Source of the DNA: Sodalis sp. dw_96 | GTDB taxonomy: Bacteria > Pseudomonadota > Gammaproteobacteria > Enterobacterales > Enterobacteriaceae | DNA: 64,000 nt | Assembly: GCF_018449575.1 (NCBI RefSeq) | Contig: NZ_JAAVUT010000003.1 | Coordinates: forward strand, 372,001 to 436,000 | Direction: 5' to 3' | Shown here: positions 28,021 through 36,567 of the stretch, piece after piece | Numbering within the stretch: the stretch's first letter is position 1 | Layout: each line of letters starts with the position of its first letter | Made by a program: the position numbers and the translations under genes | Notes under the pieces: model-generated | What the model saw: the letters and a program-made list of their open reading frames with translations, nothing else | Databases searched by the model: none | Told to the model about the DNA's origin: nothing

Positions 28021-28410
28021 ATGAAAAAAGCCTGGTTTAGTACCAAAGAGCTTTTGGGCGTGGGGGGGCTTCCGAAATCCCGGCAGGGGGTGACGGGCCG
28101 TTCCCGCCTTGAAAACTGGGATCGGCGGCCTCGCGCCGGCGGGCGGGGCGGTGGGCTGGAATATGCATTGGAAAGTTTGCCGGCTGAAGTGCGGCAGGCG
28201 CTGACGCAGCGCGAGATGAAAGAGCAGCCGGCCCCGGAATACCGCGTCGGCGCGGTGCTCTCCTCGCCGAACGCGGACCCCCTGGCGTCGGCCTGGATGG
28301 TCATCTATGATCAATTGCTGCCGGAGGAACGAGGCAACGTCATCAGCCTGGTGATGCGGGAAGGGATTGAGAAATTCATGACGCGCCTGGGTATCGTGCC
28401 CAGGCGGTAA
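28021..28410 (+). CDS. Mu-type winged-helix DNA-binding protein 2
   Basis: Paralogue of the protein at 27138-27521, 129 residues. The N-terminal domain has KKAWFSTKELLGVGGLPKSR, a W in the recognition region (LENWDRRPRAGGRGGGLEYA) and ESLPAEVRQAL. The C-terminal part again has W-x-x-I, QLLPEERGNVISLVMREG. The frame opens at 27991, but ATG 28021 is chosen because it aligns with the paralogue; the ribosome binding site is weak (TTGGAATG). It is divergent from sfsB across an AT-rich gap with inverted repeats, like c and ner in phage Mu. It is convergent with ispB. The function is unknown. Confidence 0.75.
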   Translation: MKKAWFSTKELLGVGGLPKSRQGVTGRSRLENWDRRPRAGGRGGGLEYALESLPAEVRQALTQREMKEQPAPEYRVGAVLSSPNADPLASAWMVIYDQLLPEERGNVISLVMREGIEKFMTRLGIVPRR

Positions 28411-28460
28411 GCGAACTGGAAACAGCGGTGTCGCTGATTTCCGTGAAGTGTCAAAAGTTA

Positions 28461-29432
28461 CTAAAACTGCCGTTGTACCGCCGAGTGCGCCAAACTTTCC
28501 AACGCCTGCCGGAACGGAGAGGGTTCAAGGCAGCTGAGACAGGATATGGCTTTGTCCGCTTCCGCTTCCGCGCATTGGCGCGTGTAATCCAGCGAACCGC
28601 ATATACGCATGGTTTCCAATACCGACGCCAATAAATGCCGACCGTTACCCTGCTCAATGGCTTGCCGTATCATGGCCGCCTGTTCCGCGTTGCCGTGTTG
28701 CATGGCGTGCAGCAGCGGCAGGGTGGGCTTTCCCTCGTTAAGGTCGTCGCCGGTGTTTTTCCCCAGAGTCTTGCCGTCCGAGCCGTAATCCAGCAGATCG
28801 TCGATAAGCTGAAAAGAAGTACCCAGGTAGCGGCCGTAATCCCGCAGAGCGATTTCCTGCTCCGGCGTGGCGCCGGCCAATATGGCGGAGGCGTGCGACG
28901 CCGCCTCGAACAGCCGGGCGGTTTTGCTGTAAATAACCCGCATATAGCTCTCGACGGTGATATCCGGATCGTTGCAGTTCATCAGTTGCAGGACCTCGCC
29001 CTCGGCAATCACATTCACCGCCTCGGCCATCAATGCCAGGACCCGCAGCGATTCGAGTCCGGTCATCATCTGGAATGCGCGGGTGTAAATGAAATCCCCC
29101 ACCAGGACGCTGGCCGCATTGCCGAAAGCCGCGTTCGCCGTGGCTTTGCCCCGGCGCATATCGGATTCGTCCACCACATCGTCATGGAGCAGGGTGGCGG
29201 TATGAATAAATTCTATCAAAGCGGCCACGGTAATATGCTTATCACCCTTATAATTCAGGGCTCGCGCCGCCAGTACGGCAATCATCGGACGGATGCGTTT
29301 ACCGCCACCGCTGATGATGTAATGGCCGAGCTGATTGATAAGCACGACTTCGGAATTCAGTTGCTCCAGGATTATCGCATTTACCTTCGCCATATCCTGC
29401 GCGGTGAGTATTGTGATTTGATCAGGGTTCAT
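28461..29432 (-). CDS. ispB: octaprenyl diphosphate synthase
   Basis: Trans-polyprenyl synthase making the C40 side chain of ubiquinone and menaquinone from FPP and IPP. The 323 residues equal the E. coli length. Two aspartate-rich Mg2+ motifs are present: LLHDDVVDESDMRRG near residues 80-94 and FQLIDDLLDYGSD near 208-220. The signature GGGKRIRPM lies near residue 43. It is divergent from rplU, as in E. coli. Together with ubiT, ubiU and ubiV later in the window it serves quinone synthesis. Confidence 0.97.
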   Translation of the reverse strand: MNPDQITILTAQDMAKVNAIILEQLNSEVVLINQLGHYIISGGGKRIRPMIAVLAARALNYKGDKHITVAALIEFIHTATLLHDDVVDESDMRRGKATANAAFGNAASVLVGDFIYTRAFQMMTGLESLRVLALMAEAVNVIAEGEVLQLMNCNDPDITVESYMRVIYSKTARLFEAASHASAILAGATPEQEIALRDYGRYLGTSFQLIDDLLDYGSDGKTLGKNTGDDLNEGKPTLPLLHAMQHGNAEQAAMIRQAIEQGNGRHLLASVLETMRICGSLDYTRQCAEAEADKAISCLSCLEPSPFRQALESLAHSAVQRQF

Positions 29433-29592
29433 TATTTTCTTTCGGCTTTATATTTTACCGTTAAGTGAATAGTAACGCCGCTCATAGAGCCAGATGGTAG
29501 AAACTGTGTTACTGATTGTACTTGAAAATGGCAAGAGATAAATGACGGAGACGTAACCAGTCACTTTTTCGTAGTCTGTATGTATTCTGCAC

Positions 29593-29621
29593 TTGTCATA
29601 GGCCGGTTTTTTGCGTAGAAT
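29593..29621 (+). promoter_or_regulatory. Sigma-70 promoter of rplU-rpmA
   Basis: TTGTCA, exactly 17 bp, TAGAAT, followed by a GC-rich discriminator (TCGCGCCC) typical of promoters under stringent control. It lies 75 bp upstream of the rplU ATG. Confidence 0.75.
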
Positions 29622-29695
29622 TCGCGCCCTATTGTGAATATTTATAGCGCACTGTGGACGAATATAAGTTGAGTGCGCGGAAAGCGGAGTTTTTT

Positions 29696-30007
29696 ATGTA
29701 CGCGGTTTTCCAAAGTGGTGGTAAACAACACCGGGTCAGTGAAGGGCAGACCGTTCGCCTGGAAAAACTGGACATCGCAACAGGTGAAACTATTGAGTTT
29801 GACCAGGTTATGATGATTGCCAATGGTGAAGATATCCAGATTGGCGTTCCTTTCGTCAGTGGCGGAAAGGTAAAAGCCGAAGTGGTTGCTCATGGTCGTG
29901 GTGACAAGGTGACGATTGTTAAATTTCGTCGCCGTAAACACTATCGTAAGCAACAAGGCCATCGTCAGTGGTTTACTGACGTGAAAATTACCGGTATCGG
30001 CGCCTAA
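29696..30007 (+). CDS. rplU: 50S ribosomal protein bL21
   Basis: Large-subunit protein binding 23S rRNA domain I. The frame opens at 29654, but ATG 29696 gives 103 residues starting [14 protein letters not shown], identical in length to E. coli. The RNA-binding basic stretch [20 protein letters not shown] is intact. It is first in rplU-rpmA-yhbE-obgE. Confidence 0.98.
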   Translation: MYAVFQSGGKQHRVSEGQTVRLEKLDIATGETIEFDQVMMIANGEDIQIGVPFVSGGKVKAEVVAHGRGDKVTIVKFRRRKHYRKQQGHRQWFTDVKITGIGA

Positions 30008-30024
30008 CAGAGAGGACTACACTC

Positions 30025-30288
30025 ATGGCACACAAAAAGGCTGGCGGCTCGACTCGTAACGGTCGCGACTCAGAAAGCAAACGCCTGGGCGTTAAGCGTT
30101 TCGGCGGTGAACAAGTATTGGCGGGCAGCATCATTGTTCGCCAGCGTGGAACCAAGTTCCATCCCGGCACCAACGTTGGTTGCGGTAAAGACCATACCCT
30201 GTTCGCTTTGACAACGGGTAAAATCCAGTTCGAAATCAAGGGACCGAAGAATCGTAAGTTTGTCAGCATTGTTGCCGTTGCTGCATAA
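30025..30288 (+). CDS. rpmA: 50S ribosomal protein bL27
   Basis: Large-subunit protein whose flexible N-terminus reaches the peptidyl-transferase centre. It has 87 residues (E. coli 85), starting [16 protein letters not shown], with [10 protein letters not shown]-like [20 protein letters not shown] in the core. It lies 17 nt after rplU with GAGAGGA upstream. A strong terminator hairpin lies downstream, so part of transcription ends before yhbE. Confidence 0.98.
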   Translation: MAHKKAGGSTRNGRDSESKRLGVKRFGGEQVLAGSIIVRQRGTKFHPGTNVGCGKDHTLFALTTGKIQFEIKGPKNRKFVSIVAVAA

Positions 30289-30356
30289 GTTCTTCGTTTT
30301 CCTATAGCAACAATATCCGTCAGTACCGTAATCCGTCTGTACTGACATAAGCGCTA

Positions 30357-30383
30357 AGCCCCGCAATTGTTGCGGGGCTTTTT
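30357..30383 (+). terminator. Terminator after rpmA
   Basis: AGCCCCGCAA-TTG-TTGCGGGGCT stem followed by TTTTT. Upstream, another inverted repeat (GTCAGTAC/GTACTGAC, 30319-30346) occupies the spacer. Confidence 0.9.
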
Positions 30384-30419
30384 ACTTTCCTTTCCGGTCA
30401 AGCTGTACGTTAGACACTC

Positions 30420-31403
30420 ATGATGACAACTCAGAAAGCGGGGCAGCAAGCGGGAGTGGGCATTGCGTTGGCGCTCACCACCGCCATGTGCTGGGGCGCG
30501 CTGCCTATCGCCATGAAGCAGGTTCTTACCGATATGGAACCCTATACCGTGGTTTGGTATCGGTTTTTGATAGCGGGAATCGGGCTGCTGTTCATCCTGG
30601 GGCCCCGGCGGCAATTGCCGCCCCTGAGAGTGTTCTTTCGCTGGCGCTGGCTGCTGCTGCTGCTGGTTGCCACCGGCGGCTTGCTGGGAAACTTTATTCT
30701 TTTCAGTTCATCGCTCCAGTATCTTAGCCCCACGGCTTCCCAGGTAATAGGCCAGCTTTCGCCGGTGGGCATGATGCTGGCAAGCGTATTCATTTTGAAA
30801 GAGCGGATGCGTATTACCCAGGTGATTGGCGCGATCATGCTGATTAGCGGGCTGGTGATGTTTTTTAATACCAGCCTGATTGAAATTTTCACCCGGCTGA
30901 CGGATTACACCCTCGGTGTGATTCTGGGGGTATGCGCCTCGGTGGTCTGGGTCTGTTACGGTGTGGCGCAGAAAGTTATGCTGCGGCGCCTGGCATCGCA
31001 ACAGATCCTGTTTTTGCTGTATGTTTTGTGTACAATAGCGTTAACCACGTTGACAAAGCCTTTGGCGGTGCTGCACTTAAGCGGCTGGCAGGTTGCCTGT
31101 TTATTATTCTGTGGCGCCAATACCCTTATCGGTTATGGCGCGCTGGCAGAAGCCATGGCCCGCTGGCAGGCGGCGCAGGTTAGCGCCATCGTGACGTTGA
31201 CGCCATTGTTTACCCTGTTTTTTTCAGATTTACTGTCCCTGCTCTGGCCGGATTATTTTGCCGCTCCGACATTAAATGTCGTCGGCTATATCGGCGCATT
31301 TGTGGTGGTTGCCGGCGCGATGTTTTCCGCGGCCGGCCATCGCTGGTGGCCTGGGCGGGCCAAATCGAGACCTGCGCTGCCTGTTGAGCCGCGCGGCAAA
31401 TGA
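30420..31403 (+). CDS. yhbE: EamA-family inner-membrane transporter YhbE
   Basis: Drug/metabolite transporter superfamily protein with two EamA repeats and ten predicted membrane helices; the substrate is unknown. It has 327 residues against 321 in E. coli. Landmarks are ALTTAMCWGALPIAMKQ (helix 1) and the conserved pattern LQYLSPTASQVIGQLSPVGM in repeat 1. The corresponding repeat 2 stretch is AEAMARWQAAQVSAIVTLTP. ATG 30420 and ATG 30423 are both possible, and no clear Shine-Dalgarno is seen. It sits between rpmA and obgE, as in E. coli. Confidence 0.93.
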   Translation: MMTTQKAGQQAGVGIALALTTAMCWGALPIAMKQVLTDMEPYTVVWYRFLIAGIGLLFILGPRRQLPPLRVFFRWRWLLLLLVATGGLLGNFILFSSSLQYLSPTASQVIGQLSPVGMMLASVFILKERMRITQVIGAIMLISGLVMFFNTSLIEIFTRLTDYTLGVILGVCASVVWVCYGVAQKVMLRRLASQQILFLLYVLCTIALTTLTKPLAVLHLSGWQVACLLFCGANTLIGYGALAEAMARWQAAQVSAIVTLTPLFTLFFSDLLSLLWPDYFAAPTLNVVGYIGAFVVVAGAMFSAAGHRWWPGRAKSRPALPVEPRGK

Positions 31404-31407
31404 ATGA

Positions 31408-32595
<1,188 letters not shown>

Positions 32596-32650
32596 TCCTT
32601 TGCGCGATCACGCTTTAACATGAATCCGGCTCGATTCGGGATTCGGTGTA

Positions 32651-32732
32651 AGCGGGCCTACCGCACCATGGGGCGCTCGGGCAGGCGGAAAAACCACGCC
32701 TGCTTCGACCCCATTGGCGCGCTCTCCCGCTG
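32651..32732 (+). repeat. Dispersed hairpin repeat, copy 1
   Basis: Shares GCGGGCCTACCGC, then TGGGGCGCTC, then the hairpin, then TTCGACCCCAT with copy 3 at 56.1 kb. The hairpin arms are GCAGGCG and CGCCTGC (32681-32703) around a GAAAAACCA loop. One arm base pair differs from the other copies in a compensated way. Confidence 0.8.
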
Positions 32733-32807
32733 TTCAGCTATGCCGGCCACGGGTTCGATTTGGCCAATGTGCATGAAGTTAATGGGGAGGGGCAGGATGC
32801 TGGAAGA

Positions 32808-32907
32808 GTAAACCGTCCGCACCAGGGATGGCGCGGATCGAGCCTACATGGACGTATTCACGGCGTGTTTACGATCCAGCATCCTGTCCTGACCGGGCCC
32901 CGCTTGT
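32808..32907 (+). repeat. Second dispersed repeat, short copy
   Basis: Starts GTAAACCGTCCGC, then GATCGAGCCTACATGGA, ATTCACGGC, GTTTACGATC and ends TGTCCTGACCGGGC. Nearly the same blocks occur in the same order, on the other strand, at 48383-48565, where the copy is longer by about 80 bp. Confidence 0.75.
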
Positions 32908-32984
32908 GCTTAAAGTGATGCATAAACGGCCGCCATAGAATAAAAAGAGCAGGCGAGACCCTGTCAAAGTTGTTGACTTGGAAG

Positions 32985-33056
32985 ACGGCTACTCCGGCGG
33001 GCGGAAAAACCACGCCCGCTTCGACCCGGCCTCAGCAAACACGGTCTCCCTTTAAC
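32985..33056 (+). repeat. Dispersed hairpin repeat, copy 2
   Basis: Hairpin arms GCGGGCG and CGCCCGC (32997-33019) around GAAAAACCA, then TTCGACCC and CACGGTCTCCCTTTAACA, matching copy 3 at 56.1 kb. Confidence 0.8.
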
Positions 33057-33115
33057 ACGCTCGATTTAAGCTTCGGTGTTGGCAGGTCAAGCCTGCCGCC
33101 GGCGCGTTGTCGTCA

Positions 33116-34549
33116 TCAGTTATTTTGGTAGACGTCTTTATACAATCGGCTTTCAAATCGTACCAGCGGAATGCGACGATCTTTTTGATCCTGCGGCGGC
33201 ACCGCGTATCCCGAAAGATATTGCACAAAAGCCATCCGCTGACCGCTGGCGGTGGTGATAAAACCCGCCAGGTTATAGACGCCTTGCAGCGATCCGGTTT
33301 TGGCCGATACCTTGCCGTCCACTCCCGCCTCATGCAGCCCGGCGCGGTACATCAAGGTGCCGTCATAGCCCGCCAGCGGCAGCATGGAAATGAAGTTCAG
33401 CGTTTGATCGTGCTGGCCGATATATTGCAGCACCTGCATCATGGTCGCCGGCGAGAGCAAATCGTGGCGGGATAAACCTGAACCGTCCACCTGGATGGTA
33501 TTGCCCAAATCAATGCCGGCCTGCTGACGCAGGATTTGCCTTACCGCGTCGGAACCGGCGCGCCAGGTGCCGGGCACTTTGAAGCGTTCGTGGCCTATGG
33601 TGCGAAACACCGTGTCGGCTATCATGTTGTCGGATTTTTTCAGCATGATCCGCAGCAAATCATGCAACGGGGCGGAATAGGCCTGCGCCAGTACCGTACC
33701 GGCGGCGGTGGGGTTGGTTTGGCGGCGGAGGGTGCCGTTGATGTTGATATCCGCCTGTTGCAGTTCATCTTTCAGGATGGCGCCGGCATAACTGGCGCCG
33801 TCTTGGATAGCGAAGGCCAGCGGCAGGGGATCCGCCCGCTGCGGCATGCAGCCGGTAAGGGTAAACCGGTTCAACTCGCCCGGGACCACGTCCAGTTCGC
33901 AATACTGCGCGTCGGGGGAGCCCTTCGCCAGGGTCCGCACCTGGCTGAACATCTGCACAGGGTAATAGGACGCCACGCGGATAAAGGCGGTATCCCCGGC
34001 TTTCGGGGCGCTGTAAAGCGAAACGGAAAAACAGTTGCGATCGACGATTGCCGCACCAGGCGGGGCGCTGAAACATTCGGTCAAATCATTCCACGGCCAG
34101 CCGGGTGCTTTGTCGTGGCTGGCGAATACCGAGGTATCGATAATCAGATCGCCGGCTATCTGACGAATCCCCTGCTTGCGCAGTGCGGCAACCATATTGC
34201 GCAGCTGTTGACGGGTCAGGGTGGGGTCGCCGCCGAAGCGGGCCACCAGATTACCCTGCAGAACCCCGTTGGTGACCGGCCCGTAGCTTTCCAGCGTAGT
34301 GGTAAAGCGATAATCCGGGCCTAGCTGCAATAACGCCGCCAGGGCGGTAATCACCTTCTGTGTGCTGGCGGGTAGTGCCATTTGCTGGCTGTGAAAGTCG
34401 ATGGCGGGCGTGGTGGCGCCGATTTTTTGTACAATCAACGCCAGGTTTGCGCCATCGGGTAATGATTCCATGTAATTTTCAACCGGCGTGGCCTGTGCGG
34501 ATAGCATGAAAACGCTGGTGAGTCCTATGAGTAAACGTGAAAAACGCAT
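33116..34549 (-). CDS. dacB: D-alanyl-D-alanine carboxypeptidase/endopeptidase DacB (PBP4)
   Basis: Periplasmic class C penicillin-binding protein that trims peptidoglycan stem peptides and cuts cross-links. The frame extends to 34651, but ATG 34549 gives 477 residues beginning MRFSRLLIGLTSVFM, equal to E. coli, with a signal peptide ending at AQATP. The active-site motifs are all present: PASTQKV with Ser62 and Lys65, KKSDNM near 305, and SAKTGSL near 416. It is divergent from greA and convergent with obgE. Confidence 0.97.
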   Translation of the reverse strand: MRFSRLLIGLTSVFMLSAQATPVENYMESLPDGANLALIVQKIGATTPAIDFHSQQMALPASTQKVITALAALLQLGPDYRFTTTLESYGPVTNGVLQGNLVARFGGDPTLTRQQLRNMVAALRKQGIRQIAGDLIIDTSVFASHDKAPGWPWNDLTECFSAPPGAAIVDRNCFSVSLYSAPKAGDTAFIRVASYYPVQMFSQVRTLAKGSPDAQYCELDVVPGELNRFTLTGCMPQRADPLPLAFAIQDGASYAGAILKDELQQADININGTLRRQTNPTAAGTVLAQAYSAPLHDLLRIMLKKSDNMIADTVFRTIGHERFKVPGTWRAGSDAVRQILRQQAGIDLGNTIQVDGSGLSRHDLLSPATMMQVLQYIGQHDQTLNFISMLPLAGYDGTLMYRAGLHEAGVDGKVSAKTGSLQGVYNLAGFITTASGQRMAFVQYLSGYAVPPQDQKDRRIPLVRFESRLYKDVYQNN

Positions 34550-34666
34550 AATTTTCGGCAACGGCAATGTAACGTGCTGCCATACTACGGTGCAAACAGG
34601 GTTAAAGTAAACGATGACCCATGCGGAACTCTGGGTTAAAATACGTATCAAAATGCAAATTGCCCC

Positions 34667-34700
34667 GACCTGGGATAACTCGTCAGGTCAGGTTTTTTTT
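34667..34700 (+). terminator. Leader terminator upstream of greA
   Basis: GACCTG and CAGGTC arms with an 11-nt loop, then AGG and eight consecutive T. Confidence 0.75.
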
Positions 34701-34771
34701 GCTTTTCGCTCAGGTAGTAGCGGAAAGAGTTGCGTCGTGACTACTTCTTCAAGTCATGTCAGGACGGCGAT

Positions 34772-34816
34772 ATGTCTTGAAGGTGGCATGTCTTGAAGGT
34801 GGCATGTCTTGAAGGG
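34772..34816 (+). repeat. 16-bp tandem repeat in the greA leader
   Basis: Two full copies of ATGTCTTGAAGGTGGC (34772-34787 and 34788-34803) and a 13-bp partial third (ATGTCTTGAAGGG). Each unit contains an AAGG core preceded by an ATG. The array lies 36 bp before the greA start. Confidence 0.9.
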
Positions 34817-34852
34817 GAAAAGCTTAGCAGGATGAATTTTAGAGGTAATGCC

Positions 34853-35329
34853 ATGACTCCAGTTCCAATGACTTTGCGTGGTGCCGATAAATTGCGGGAA
34901 GAGCTCGAATTTTTGAAAAGCGTTCGTCGCCCGGAAATTATCAGAGCCATCGCCGATGCCCGTGCGCACGGCGATCTGAAAGAAAATGCGGAATACCACG
35001 CCGCGCGTGAACAACAAGGGTTTTGCGAAGGACGTATCCAGGAAATCGAAGCAAAATTGTCCAATGCCCAGATTATCGACGTTACTAAAATGTCGGCTCA
35101 GGGCCGGGTGATTTTCGGTAGCACGGTGAGCGTTCTGAACCTGGAAAACGACGAAGAGCTGACTTACCGTATTGTCGGCGACGATGAGGCGGATTTTAAA
35201 CAAAATCTCATCTCCATCAATTCACCCATGGCCCGCGGCCTGGTGGGAAAGGAAGAAGGGGATGTCGCGCTGATTCGTACGCCGGGCGGCGATGTGGAGT
35301 ACGAAATCCAGAAGGTGGAATACCTGTAA
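34853..35329 (+). CDS. greA: transcription elongation factor GreA
   Basis: Inserts its coiled coil into the RNA polymerase secondary channel and promotes cleavage of backtracked RNA. The frame opens at 34793, but ATG 34853 (AGAGG upstream) gives 158 residues, the E. coli length, starting [18 protein letters not shown]. The coiled coil spans about 8-75, with the acidic tip near [14 protein letters not shown] (Asp and Glu). The C-terminal FKBP-like domain of about 80-158 has [18 protein letters not shown] terminator follows the stop. Confidence 0.98.
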   Translation: MTPVPMTLRGADKLREELEFLKSVRRPEIIRAIADARAHGDLKENAEYHAAREQQGFCEGRIQEIEAKLSNAQIIDVTKMSAQGRVIFGSTVSVLNLENDEELTYRIVGDDEADFKQNLISINSPMARGLVGKEEGDVALIRTPGGDVEYEIQKVEYL

Positions 35330-35367
35330 GGGGATAGTCGCGGCCTTTAGGATGAATTGTAAAGAAA

Positions 35368-35394
35368 GGAAAAAGGCCGTAAGTGGCCTTTTCC
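35368..35394. terminator. Bidirectional terminator greA-yhbY
   Basis: GGAAAAAGGCC and GGCCTTTTCC with a 6-nt loop, A-rich on the left and T-rich on the right, between convergent greA and yhbY. Confidence 0.85.
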
Positions 35395-35451
35395 TGCTTT
35401 AACGAGCATGGCACCTTTGCAGAGGTAAGAAATGCAGGGGTAGCAAAGTCG

Positions 35452-35745
35452 TCAGCGCGGTAAAGTGATTTTCCGCTCCGTAGCCGGGCGGTAGAGCACC
35501 AGGATGCTGCCGATTATCTGAACGCAGACGGCACCGGTCTCGCGCACGATGGCATCGGCGATGAGCTTTTTGGTGTCGCGTTCTTCGGCGGCGATTTTGA
35601 TTTTGATCAGCTCATGATGCTCAATGGCTTGCTCGATTTCTGCCAGCACGCCTTCCGTCAGGCCGTTATTGCCCAGCATGACCACGGGTTTTAGCAGATG
35701 CGCCAGACCTTTCAGGTGCTGTTTTTGCTTGTTGTTCAGATTCAT
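35452..35745 (-). CDS. yhbY: ribosome assembly RNA-binding protein YhbY
   Basis: CRM-domain RNA-binding protein that associates with pre-50S particles; 97 residues as in E. coli. The GxxG motif in MLGNNGLTEGVL (residues 18-29) is the RNA-binding loop of the CRM fold. The rest includes ALEHHELIKIKI-like AIEHHELIKIKIAAEERDTK. It is divergent from rlmE. Confidence 0.97.
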   Translation of the reverse strand: MNLNNKQKQHLKGLAHLLKPVVMLGNNGLTEGVLAEIEQAIEHHELIKIKIAAEERDTKKLIADAIVRETGAVCVQIIGSILVLYRPATERKITLPR

Positions 35746-35891
35746 TTGTCTTTTTTACTTACGTTGGGATTGAAAACGGGACATTCTACCGCCATCTCAT
35801 GATTATCACCAAATCGGTCGTGATTGTATCCGGCGCATGAGTGCCTCATTCCTTCACCAATGCCCCACTTTCAGGATAGTTGGATAATAAA

Positions 35892-36521
35892 ATGACCACC
35901 AAAAAGCGTTCCGGCAGCTCAAGTCGGTGGCTACAGGAACACTTTAGCGATAAATATGTACTTGAGGCACAAAAAAAAGGGCTGCGTTCCCGCGCCTGGT
36001 TTAAACTTGAAGAAATACAGCAGGGCGACAAGCTTTTCAAACAGGATATGGCCGTAGTGGATTTAGGCGCCGCCCCCGGCGGCTGGTCGCAATATGTCGC
36101 CACGCAAATTGGCAAAAAAGGGCGTATCATCGCCTGTGATATTCTCCCCATGGATCCGATGGTGGGCGTCGATTTTCTGCAGGGCGACTTTCGCGATCCT
36201 CAGGTATTAAAGGCGTTATTGGAGAGAGTAGGCGAAGGAAAAATTCAGGTGGTCATGTCCGACATGGCACCGAATATGAGTGGTACCCCGGCTGTCGATA
36301 TTCCCAAAGCCATGTATCTAGCGGAGTTGGCTTTGGAGATGTGCCGGGATGTGCTGGCACCAGGCGGCAGTTTTCTGGTTAAAGTCTTTCAGGGAGAAGG
36401 TTTTGATGAATACCTGCGGGAAATTCGCTCCCTATTTACGAAGGTAAAGATTCGTAAGCCAGACGCTTCCCGCGCGCGTTCGCGAGAAGTGTACATTGTG
36501 GCGACAGGGCGCAAAATATAG
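35892..36521 (+). CDS. rlmE: 23S rRNA (uridine-2552-2'-O)-methyltransferase RlmE (FtsJ)
   Basis: Heat-shock-linked methyltransferase acting on U2552 of the A loop in the 50S subunit. ATG 35892 gives 209 residues starting [19 protein letters not shown], the E. coli length; the frame opens at a TTG at 35880. The SAM-binding motif [13 protein letters not shown] lies at about 57-69. The K-D-K-E tetrad is represented by Lys38 in SRAWFKLEE, Asp in [10 protein letters not shown], Lys in LVKVFQGEG and Glu in SREVYIV. It is cotranscribed with ftsH, 46 nt downstream. Confidence 0.97.
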   Translation: MTTKKRSGSSSRWLQEHFSDKYVLEAQKKGLRSRAWFKLEEIQQGDKLFKQDMAVVDLGAAPGGWSQYVATQIGKKGRIIACDILPMDPMVGVDFLQGDFRDPQVLKALLERVGEGKIQVVMSDMAPNMSGTPAVDIPKAMYLAELALEMCRDVLAPGGSFLVKVFQGEGFDEYLREIRSLFTKVKIRKPDASRARSREVYIVATGRKI

Positions 36522-36567
36522 TACCCTACGCTAATTGTTAACACCGTTGTAATATGAGGTTAATCCC

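Larger units (their letters stand above)
32596..33115. other. Repeat-filled convergent region obgE-dacB
   Basis: 520 bp with no supported gene. It carries two copies of the hairpin repeat family (about 32651-32732 and 32985-33056), and between them one copy of a second dispersed repeat (32808-32907). No clear rho-independent terminator is seen for obgE or dacB other than these hairpins. Confidence 0.75.
34600..34852 (+). promoter_or_regulatory. greA promoter and leader with attenuator-like terminator (GraL-like)
   Basis: A TAAAAT -10-like box lies near 34637. Then a stem GACCTG...CAGGTC (34667-34689) is followed by GG and eight T (to 34700), a rho-independent terminator well inside the leader and about 150 nt before the greA ATG. 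In E. coli the greA leader has the same arrangement and releases the small RNA GraL; whether a stable RNA exists here is inference. Confidence 0.6.

Noticed and set aside
27138-28410. Intact Mu-like prophage
   Set aside because: No transposase, MuB, Mor, head or tail genes and no phage-length region; only regulator-type proteins are present.
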